From the NCBI GenBank assembly GCA_003550305.1, contig QKYT01000607.1, positions 28,297 through 55,492 on the forward strand: a DNA stretch of 27,196 nucleotides, in the 5' to 3' direction. Positions within the stretch are counted from its first letter, which is position 1, and each line of letters starts with the position of its first letter. A model generated the notes under the pieces. That model made no database searches and was not told where the DNA came from. It saw only the letters and a program-made list of their open reading frames with translations. Shown here piece after piece: positions 18,983 to 27,196 of the stretch. The stretch is from Glomus cerebriforme (lineage: Eukaryota > Glomeromycota > Glomeromycetes > Glomerales > Glomeraceae). The translations under genes and the position numbers were made by a program.

Positions 18983-20637
18983 TTATGACGATACATTTTC
19001 ATTTGATGACCAGGAAAATTCAGGAGCTTCGTTAATTAACTTTCTATGAAGATCTATGAAAATTAAAAACAATATTATTAGACTTTGAAGAATAAAAAAA
19101 TATTTTAAAAAACTAATTACCTGAATATTCTATGCTTGATATATTATGATAATTTTTATAATAATCATCAGAATTTTTTTGTTCAGGAAGATTATTAAAA
19201 TTAAGTAATCTACTTGTATATATAGCTTCAGGATGTAATTTATTTGTTAAATTACTGGCTGATGAACTATTATTAATCTTTTCTGCTTCTTCAATTTGTT
19301 TAATGAATTCTACCTTAATTGATTCTACCTGATCTTCTATATTTTTAATATATTTATTAAGATCTTCTAACCATAATTGAAATTTGTTTGAAAGCAATTT
19401 CGCTGTTGGTCGGTCTGATGGATTTGCGTCTAAACAACTTTTAATTAAGTGCAAAATTAATGGAGGTACTTCAATATTAAATTTAGGTCTTAATCCTTTA
19501 CAAATCATTCCCGCTAAATATGGATCGTGAGCAACATCATGATAAGGGGATAATTCTGAAATAATCTCATACATAATTATACCAAAACTATAAATATCAG
19601 AAGCTTGGGTATAATTCTGTCCTCTTAAAATTTCAGGAGCCACATATGCTAAAACACCATATATATTATTCTCTAATTCATTATAATTTGCTGGTTTACA
19701 TAATCCCATATCAGTTATACAAGTTGTTTCTCTAAAACATACTATATTTCCAATATGTAAATCTCGATGAATTAATCCTTTTCTATGAATTTTATAAAGT
19801 CCTGCCGCAATACATTCTAAAATACGAACTTTATATCTCCATTTCCAAAAATATAAATCTAAATTAAAATTATTCATTTTATACAACTTTTTTTTATCTT
19901 TATGTAATCTTTTCCTTCTTTCAACCAAAACATTTCTTAAACTTCCCAATTTTGCATATTTCATAACCATCATATAATCTTTAGTATTTGGATCTTGAGT
20001 TATTCCATAACATCTAATAATATTATTTGATAATTTATCTTCAATTACTTTAATATGTAATGTAATCTAAAATTATTAAAAATATATATTATTAAATTAT
20101 TATTTATAATATTAATATTTTCAAAAAAAAAAAAAAAAAGAAAATTCTTATTACCTCATTGAGAAATTCCAATTTAACATTTTGTGAATTATCCAAACTT
20201 TTAAGTGCTACAAAATCATTTCGATTTTGACTATGTCTTCTCCATTGATGTTTATTCGTATCCCAATGTGAAATATAACCATCTTTCCAATTTGCTCTAT
20301 ATACTTTTCCAAATCCACCTTCTGCAACATATACAATTTTATAAAATCTTTCATAAGGTATCCATTCTAATAATTGATAATAATTTTTTGCTGATAATTG
20401 AATATTTTTAATAAATTTATCAACATCATTATTACCACTAGTCCAATTATTAAATTCTTGTTGAAATCTTTTTGAATTACAAATTTGACACCAATTTTCT
20501 CCCATATTTATTTGTTTACATTCTATACATCTTCCATATTTTTTTTCTTTACTCTTTAAATCGAAACATATTTGACATAATTCATATCCTATATTTATTA
20601 TTTGTTTACATTCTATACATTCTCGGGATTGATTCAT
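18983..20637 (-). CDS. Double Cys4-motif / TKL protein kinase, 499 aa
   Basis: Three minus-strand exons (20637-20155, 20066-19121, 19053-18983) join in frame to 499 residues. The start is the ATG at 20637; the longer open frame begins with TTG. Residues 7-24 (CIECK...CQIC) and 37-53 (CIECK...CQIC) are two C-x2-C-x9/10-C-x2-C motifs, probably zinc-binding. The kinase domain spans ~100-365: AEGGFGKVY (105-113), VALK (Lys146), HRDLHIGN (Asp263, Asn268), DMG replacing DFG (Asp280), and APEILRG. Key catalytic residues are therefore present. The C-terminus has a charged helix, the family tail 'HPEAIYTSRLLNF', and a last exon 'DLHRKLINEAPEFSW'. That exon requires the outer of two AG acceptors; the inner one gives an immediate stop. 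Probably a cytosolic Ser/Thr or dual-specificity kinase; its substrate is unknown. The RHSQNRNDF region between the glycine loop and VALK is a long insertion. Confidence 0.85.
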
Positions 20638-21454
20638 ACTATTAATAAAATTTTTCAATTATTTAGAAAATAAAATTCTTTTAAACGGATGGAACAAATG
20701 ATCATATATTGGTTTGATGATTGACAAATTATTTATATTTATATCCAAAAGTTAAATAAGTTTATCCGTGAAAGAAAAATGTGTATCATAAACTTCTATG
20801 TAAGAATGAAACATTAGGTATTACAACTCATTTATAATATAATTGGTGTTACTACATATAATAATAAATGCGCCTTTCAATAAAACAAATTATTTTTATA
20901 TGAGTTTTATTAAATAGAAAAAAACTATACAATAAAAAAAAAAAATAAAAATAATTATACATAAAAAAGAGGTCCTGCTCCAAATTCACACCAATCAAAT
21001 TTACGCAAAACCAATAATTTGGTACGATTTTAATTCCGGCCAGAATTAGCATAATTTGGCCAAATTTTTATATGTTGATCAGCGTAAACATCATTGACCA
21101 TCATGTAAAAATCTTTGAACGAAAGAATTGACTTTCTATAAACCTTTATAATTTTATTAATTCTTTATTTAAATTAAAATAAGCAAGTTTAGAGTTTGAA
21201 GTCAATAATACTTTGATTTTACGTATATAGTCTAATTTACTACTGTATAAAGAAAAGAGGTGGACAAAAGTATAAAACAACCACACTGAGCTTCTCTCAA
21301 AAAAAAACCATTAGAAGCAAGTTCTCTAAATTCTTAAATAAATATTACATGACAATTGTAACAAATCCAGGATTAAAACTTTTTATATAATTTTTTTTAA
21401 CAGCCTATATTATTGACTTTTTTTTAAAATTCTATATTTACAGTATATTATCCT
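20638..21454. other. Intergenic between two kinase genes
   Basis: Contains the promoter side of the 499-residue kinase and the 3' flank of the 698-residue kinase, both on the minus strand. A short hairpin pairs GGCCAGAATTA (21038-21048) with TAATTTGGCC (21052-21061). No gene is supported. Confidence 0.5.
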
Positions 21455-24081
21455 TTAAACATTCGTATCTATATCAAATTCTAAATCAATTGAGATATAC
21501 CCTAAAAATAAAAAGAAAACTTAATAAATAATTAAAAGAATTTTTTTAAAGTAATATAATATATACCTGATGAAGATTTCGAATATTTTATATCAAAATC
21601 CAAATCATTTGAAATATACCCTAGAAATAAAAGGAAACTTAATATATAATTAAAAGAATTTTTTTTTTTTAAAGTAATATAATATATACCTGATGAAGAT
21701 TTCGAAGATTTTATATCAAAATCTAAATCATTTGAGATATACCCTAGAATAAAAGAAAAACTTAATATATAATTAAAAGAATGTTTTTAAAGTAGTATAG
21801 AATATACCTGATGAGTTAATAGATGAAGGTTTTGAAAACGTAGAAATAGCTAGTCTAAGTTTAATATTGCAAATAAATAAATTAATTCAATAATTCAATC
21901 TAATACAATAAATAAATATAACAATACCTCTGAGTAATATCTATATTATATTTTATATAAGTAAAAAAATAGCTTAGAAATTTAATGACCTTATTTATTT
22001 TAATTGTATAAACAATTACGTTACCTTGTTTACCTTGTTTTGGAATCGTCGAAGATGAATTAATTGATGAAAGTCGAGAAATAAAAGAATTTAAACATCT
22101 ACTAGTGTAAATAGCACCGGAATGTGGGATTTCAGTAAATTCAGGACCAAGTTTTTTTAATTGTATTAATTCTAACCGTTTTTTATCAGCTTCATTAAAT
22201 ATTCCACTACTTGCTTTATACCAACTATGAACAATATTATTAATTTGTTGTATAGAAGGTCTTTCCAAAGGATCTGAACTCCAACATTTTTTCATTAATT
22301 TAACAAAACATTTAGGAGTATCATTTGTGATTTCAGGTCGTTTTCCATCAACGACAATTTTGCAAATAAGATTAATATCATGCTCAATATTGGCAAACGG
22401 TTTACAACCTGTTGTTAATTCCCACATAATCATACCCAAACTATATATATCAGATTCTTTTGAAAATACGGCCCCTTTAAATATTTCTGGTGCAACGTAA
22501 GGAACAACTCCATATATGTCATTATTTAATGAAGTATTATTTGCAGGTTGTGACAATCCTAAGTCTGCAATTACCCATTTATTATAATTTTTGTATTTAC
22601 CCTTTAATGATAAAATATTTCCACTATGGAAATCTCGATGTATGAAATTTTCGTTATGAATAGTTTTAAGTCTAAAATAAAAAAAAGTATTAAATAATTT
22701 ATAAATAATTTATGAATAATTAAATAAAAAATATAAATACCCATCTGTAATTTGACGTAANATAGCAATTTTTGTGATCCATTTAAGATTTATAAATTTT
22801 TTTTTCAAATAACAATGTAAATTTCCACCATCTGCATATTCCATTATTAACATATAGTCTTTTATTTCAGGATCTTGTGAAATACCATAATATTTAATAA
22901 TGTAAACCGAATCATAACATTGATGGAGTGATTTCAACTAAAATTATAAATTTAATTTAGTAAAACAAAATGTAAACATTTAAATACAATAAGTACGTAC
23001 AGTATAAAACGATAAAAATAATTACCTCGTTTAAAAAGTGACTAATATCTCGCGAATTTGTAAATCTTTTTACAGCAATTGATGTTTTATTTAGCCAAAT
23101 TGCTTTATAAATAATACCGTATCCTCCTGCCGCTATTTTTTTTGAATCGGTAATTTGAGAGTATGGAATCCATTCTATTATTCGTTTTGAATTAATATCT
23201 TTAAGCACACTTTTAATAAAATTATATACGTTTAAAGGATGAGAATTATTGTCAACATTATTCATATAATTAGCAATCTCATGATGACTATTGATGTTTG
23301 TTCTTGTAGAAACAAGGAATTCATCTATATAATGATTTCCACTACTAATATTTGTAATATCAATATCAATATCTGATATTTTGTGGCATTTTTTACATTG
23401 AGTCTGTCTTGCAATTCCAAAAATAATATTTGTCGTCAAACAATGTCTACATCCAATATAAATTATGAAGCAAATTGAACACCATTTTTGACAATTGGAT
23501 GTGAATTTTAGATTATGATTACAAATCCCACTTTTATTAGATGCATCCCACCATGGTAAGTAAAGAATTGGAATGAGCCTATCGGGAAAAATTGATTTTA
23601 TCCATCCTGAAGAAATGATGTTACAATCTGAACATATTTTAAACCCGAAAGAATTCTTATCAATTAAATTTCCACATAGTCTACAATCTTCATCCATAAA
23701 TATATATTGATTTGTAATATTAATGGGATAATAATAATTCCCAAAATATAAAATTTCCGAGCAATTTTCACACCATTCTTGTATGTTTCTTGTAGAAAAG
23801 TTTGCATTTTTTGCTTCGTGTTCAATACATTGAGTATTATTATTTGTATTCATATGTACATCCAAATATGTATTATTATCTGTCATATTTTTGATGTACG
23901 ATAATAAACATTTTTTACAATATTTTTGTTCATATAAATTTGTGACAGAGTATTTATTTCTACAATTATAACAATTATGTTTTTCATTATTAAAGGGAAT
24001 AAACAGAATCGGTATAGGACTAGATTTTAATTTTGGCGTTGGGTCAAAATAAATTTTATTATTTTCATTTGTAAGTTCCAT
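21455..24081 (-). CDS. Cys-rich / TKL protein kinase with tandem-exon tail, 698 aa
   Basis: Seven minus-strand exons (24081-23026, 22937-22741, 22671-22025, 21849-21808, 21743-21690, 21620-21567, 21501-21455) join in frame to 698 residues, starting at an ATG. Residues ~37-240 carry many Cys pairs (CYNC, CKKC, CRLC, CSDC, CSIC, CRHC, CKKC), suggesting several zinc knuckles. The kinase domain begins ~310: AAGGYG (317-322), IAVK (Lys338), HRDFHSGN (Asp431, Asn436), DLG replacing DFG (Asp454), and APEIF. A family tail 'SGAIYTSRCLN' follows. The last exons encode STFSKPSSINSS, then two copies of an 18-residue unit 'GYISNDLDFDIK' plus (S/Y)SKSSS, then 'GYISIDLEFDIDTNV' and stop. One N at 22761 leaves one residue open. 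The exon-3 donor could instead be 9 nt earlier. A degenerate copy of its 5' end lies at 24484-24735. Function beyond protein kinase is unknown. Confidence 0.83.
21501..21743 (-). repeat. Tandem 119-123-bp exon-intron repeat
   Basis: The 54-nt exons 21690-21743 and 21567-21620 and the last exon (high end 21501) start with the same GGTATAT after a CTAG/TTAG acceptor. The first two end TCATCAG before GTATAT donors. Unit spacing is 123 and 119 bp, and the introns (65-69 nt) are similar too. The two 54-nt exons have phase 1 at both ends, so copies can be gained or lost without changing frame. Confidence 0.85.
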
Positions 24082-24483
24082 TTTAAGATAAATAATGAAA
24101 ATTAACGATACGAACTTTTAAAAAAATTTTTTAGAAATTATTTCATTTAAATTTTTTCTATGAAATTTTTCTTCGTCGAATAAAAACTTTTTTTTTACCG
24201 ACAATTCGGTTTATTTATTTGTTACACTGTTACACTATTGTGTTTAACAATTCTATAAAAATAAAATTAATAATCAAGAATTTAAAGCTGGGCAAAGAAA
24301 ATTTTGTGTATTTCTCAATAATAAACAATGTGAAATTTTTTTCGAAAAAAAATTGTTTTTGTATGAAAACCTAAATATGTTAATAATAAAAATATCCGAG
24401 CCTGTCGAAGTGAATGTTGGACAAAATTGGTCTAAACCGGGAATTTTAATGTTTCATCATATTTTATTATTTTAATACAGAAC

Positions 24484-24735
24484 GTTTTTATTATTAAAGG
24501 AATAAACAGAATGGGGCTAGATTTTAATTCTGGTATTTGGAATAATTTCAATATTATAGAAGAAAACAATGACAAATAACATTTTTTTTTCCATGGAACT
24601 TCTAAAAATTTTCTTTTAGAAATTATATTATCAATTTTTCTATGGAATTCTTTTCTACGGTTTATAGAAATTCTATAGGAACTTTTTTGTCTTCATTCTA
24701 ATGTCTTGGTTTATTTATTTGTTACACCAGTATGA
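24484..24735 (-). pseudogene. Degenerate copy of kinase 5' end and promoter
   Basis: This stretch resembles 23985-24235, about 500 bp away, in the same orientation. On the minus strand it encodes 'PELKSSPILFIPL', matching 'PKLKSSPIPILFIPF' near the N-terminus of the 698-residue kinase. It continues through matching upstream DNA ending TTTATTTATTTGTTACAC. Indels break the frame and no downstream kinase sequence follows. It is a partial tandem duplication of the gene's start and upstream region. Confidence 0.65.
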
Positions 24736-24861
24736 TAAACGCTTTTTAAGTTAGACGATTTTCTGCAAATTTTTTTTTGGTGTTACGTGAAATAAAAATA
24801 AAAATGACACCAGGAAGATATTTACCGTAATTTTTTTTTCAAATCTTTAATTTTAAGCGTT

Positions 24862-25080
24862 AGAAATTTGTGGCGTAGCAATCGGTGATATACTACAAAC
24901 CGAGTTAAGTTTAGAGGTATTATACAGTATATACTGTATATATATAAAAAATAATAAGATAAATTTTTGTCTCAAAAATGCGGGCGAAAAAGTAAATAGT
25001 TAAAATGAAAAAAAAAGGTCGTAATAGTAAATCGGAAATTTGTGGCGTAGCAATCAGTGTTATACTACAACCCGATTTAC
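24862..25080. repeat. Two direct copies of a ~46-bp motif with inverted flanks
   Basis: AAATTTGTGGCGTAGCAATC followed by a similar GTG.TATACTACAA occurs at 24864-24899 and 25036-25071, about 172 bp apart. The second copy is bounded by perfect inverted 9-mers GTAAATCGG (25027-25035) and CCGATTTAC (25072-25080); the first has degenerate flanks. Between them is a perfect 20-bp palindrome TATACAGTATATACTGTATA (24921-24940). No ORF. Origin unknown, probably mobile. Confidence 0.65.
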
Positions 25081-25299
25081 AATTATGAAATAGTAAGTAA
25101 AAAATGTTTATTTTTCATATTTTTACTATTTAAACCAGGGTCTAAAATAGGATTTTGATTTTACCAGAAAAATTTCCGACGTGGTTTCAATTTATCGGTT
25201 TTTTTAAAGTTGGTCTGGATATAATAATCGTCCAAAAATACTTACGGTTTTTATAATAATTTCGGTTTATTAATTTTTATAGTATATTTTTTATTAATT

Positions 25300-26796
25300 T
25301 TATTTGATTTTATCCATGATTTTATTTAATTCTTCTTTTACAACTTTGATACCAAATTCGTAATGCATTATTAAAATTAAATTCATTAAATTTACATTAT
25401 GCAATCCAACCATCATTAACATATGTAATGTATCATTATTAAGCTGATTACGAATATCAGTTTTAATCAAATTTTGTTTAGAAAATCCCCTTTCGCAATC
25501 TACACTAGAAAATGGTATGGAATAAAATATGTTCATCAAAATAAGAATATTAGGATACATATCAGAATGATATTGAAATAATAATGGTAATAAATCATCA
25601 ATAGAAAGGTTTTCATAATTTGCTAAAATTATAGCTTTAAAGTTATCCCATTCATCACAAATAGCATCAGCATCAATAATTGGCATTGGATAATTAGGTT
25701 CATTAGCTACTCCATAAAAATCTAATTCTTTTTCGCCATAATCATTTAAACTCTCTTTGTTTTTTGGCCACTCTATGGGATACATTATTTTCATAGCAGA
25801 TAAAATTGATCTATGTGGAAATCTATACAAATTACTGCTGCTGCAAACTCCATAATATCTACTTGTAAATCAACTTCATCTTGAGAATCAAATAAAATAT
25901 GATGATTACCAATAAAAGAGTCCTTTGCTGGGGCCTGGGGTATGGTACGAAATCCCGAAACTCAAAATCCCGACAGGCCAAAATCCCGACACTCGAAATC
26001 CCGAAATCCAAAATCCCAACAGGATCAAAATCCCGACAGGTACGAAATCCTGAAAAATTGGCCCGCCTGACCGGAATTATAATTCATGATTTATTAAACT
26101 TCTGAAAAAAATCCTGAAACTTAATTCCGGGCGGCATTAAAGCTTAATGCGGGCCAATTTCGGGATTTCGTACCTGTCGGATTTTGACCCTGTCGGGATT
26201 TTGAGTTTCGGGATTTTGTACCTGTCAGGATTTTGAGTGTCGGCCTGTCAGGATTTTGAGTTTCGGGATTTTGTACCTGTCAGGATTTTGAGTGTCGGCC
26301 TGTCGGGATTTTGAGTTTCGGGATTTTGGACGGCACCCTTTGCTAGTGGTACTTTTAATAAAAAATCATTTAAATGTGCACTCAATTTTTGATTTCCATC
26401 ATCATCGACGTCCAAATATTCATTTTGTATTTTCTGAATAGTAGAATTAATTATAGGTCAATATCAGAAAATATAATACTGTATATCTCCTTTGAAACAT
26501 TTTGCTGAGTTTCATTAAATGACCCAAAATATCATACAAAAAATGTAAAAAAAACCAAAACTTTCCAATTATAGAGTTTTGAATATAAATCAAATATTAA
26601 TTGCTATCTTTGAAATGAAAGTGTTGTAGTAATTTCAAGAATTGTATCCAACAATGGCTCTATAGATAAACACACACTTTTAACAGCTTCATACCAAGAT
26701 AGCCATCTAATTTCAAAAATATTCTTTATTTTTAACGTTGGGTGATCCAATACTGACTGAAATTTCCTCAACGTTTCAACTTTTTTTTCAGAATTA
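25300..26796 (-). pseudogene. hAT-type transposase relic (C-terminal half)
   Basis: Minus-strand pieces in order: 'SEKKVETLRKFQSVL' with 'IFEIRWLSWYEAVKSV' (about 26615-26796), 'YDILGHLMKLSKMFQRRY' (about 26478-26531), 'NSTIQKIQNEYLDV' to 'LLKVPLAKD' (about 26345-26456 and on past the insertion), and 'LYRFPHRSILSAM' onward to a stop at 25300. The last part has 'FYSIPFSSVDCERGFS' and 'LIKTDIRNQLNND', the hAT C-terminal dimerisation motif as in ZNF862-like domesticated or mobile hAT proteins. Frames change near 26590, 26510 and 25832, and a 407-bp element is inserted. The DNA-binding BED finger is not seen. Remnant, not active. Confidence 0.8.
25930..26336. mobile_element. 407-bp fold-back element with 8-bp TSD
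   Basis: Direct repeats CCTTTGCT at 25922-25929 and 26337-26344 bracket a segment whose two sides are inverted repeats made of short tandem units (AAATCCCGA, ACTCAAAATCCCGACAGG and the complements). Removing the segment and one CCTTTGCT restores an uninterrupted transposase frame (GCA AAG GAC TCT). The inverted arms are about 130 and 190 bp around a central non-repeated region. It has no coding capacity of its own. Confidence 0.88.
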
Positions 26797-26879
26797 CTAA
26801 AAAAATGATGTTTCTTTAATTAAAGTTTCAATATATTTACAAAAAATACCTATTTTTGAGCTGAATTACACGCCAGTAG

Positions 26880-27020
26880 AGCTTTTCACCAGATTATCCA
26901 ATGGATAAATAGGATAACCCATTTGAAAAAATTTGAGATCCGGATATCNGTTTAAATAGGATAACGGATAATCTGGATAAATAATCCTAGGGTAATCNGA
27001 ATTATCCTAGGATAATAGTT
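26880..27020. repeat. GGATAA/TTATCC-rich repeat
   Basis: About ten GGATAA or TTATCC/ATTATCC words occur in both orientations, including CCTAGGGTAAT and TCCTAGGATAAT. The stretch can fold on itself and contains two Ns. It is probably a degenerate inverted repeat from a mobile element; the ends are not definable by eye. Confidence 0.45.
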
Positions 27021-27196
27021 AGGTTTAACAAACTAAGCCAATTAGCCGAAATGTACCTTAAATAATTTAATAATTTTTCTGATAAAGAATTTATATTCTC
27101 CNCACGAATTGAATCGTTAACTGTTAAATTGAGATTTCGTGCGATGCATCGCACCCACGTGATCGATGATCTTCTGATGACTTTATTTAACGTTTC
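27021..27196. other. Window end, no gene called
   Basis: Contains a perfect 16-bp palindrome GTGCGATGCATCGCAC at 27139-27154 followed by CACGTG and ATCGATGAT. A minus-strand frame reads 'VRCIARNLNLTVND' but is too short to assign. Confidence 0.4.

Noticed and set aside
20205..20411. Plus-strand ORF opposite the 499-residue kinase
   Set aside because: Antisense shadow of a well-supported kinase exon.
24862..24935. tRNA or tRNA-derived SINE
   Set aside because: TGGCGTAGC loosely resembles an A box, but no B box and no cloverleaf could be formed.

Overview
The window looks like nuclear DNA of a glomeromycotan (arbuscular mycorrhizal) fungus, such as Rhizophagus or a relative. The evidence is a very AT-rich sequence with many short spliceosomal introns (about 65-195 nt), a dense family of tyrosine-kinase-like (TKL) protein kinases carrying the C-terminal motif 'AIYTSRLL', and two genes fusing an AIG1-type GTPase to a Hedgehog-type Hint domain. 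That fusion is the architecture I recall for GIN1 of Glomus (Funneliformis) mosseae. The species assignment is inference. The sequence is draft quality: it has an 865-base N run and scattered single Ns.

Layout. 1-1387 is the 3' part of a coiled-coil gene (+). 1461-1959 is a clean 499-bp TIR element with an 8-bp target duplication. 2176-2515 (-), about 4620-5872 (-) and about 6230-6868 (+) are three decayed kinase genes; two of them carry small inverted-repeat elements. 6870-8390 is AT-rich and mostly empty. 8460-10829 and 11591-13742 are tandem AIG1/coiled-coil/Hint genes. The first is intact at 637 residues. The second has lost its first exon, and most of its Hint domain lies in the N gap. 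15311-17275 (+) is a kinase gene with a cysteine-rich N-terminal domain, a Lys-to-Gly change in the VAIK motif and several frameshifts. 18983-20637 (-) and 21455-24081 (-) are two intact zinc-motif/TKL kinase genes (499 and 698 residues). The second ends in tandemly duplicated 54-nt exons. 24484-24735 is a degenerate copy of the 5' end of that gene. 25300-26796 (-) is a decayed hAT-type transposase, split in frame by a 407-bp fold-back element with an 8-bp target duplication.

How it fits together. Nothing here is an operon; every gene is a separate intron-bearing eukaryotic unit. The region looks like a birth-and-death cluster: recent tandem duplication (two GIN1-like genes, duplicated kinase 5' end, duplicated exons) alongside decay and small transposon insertions. 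The most distinctive content is the GTPase-coil-Hint pair. If the Hint domain is active, it predicts a protein that cuts itself at Cys433. The second most distinctive feature is the growing tandem-exon tail of the 698-residue kinase. All exon boundaries were worked out by eye from splice consensus, reading frame and paralogue comparison; no transcript data were available.
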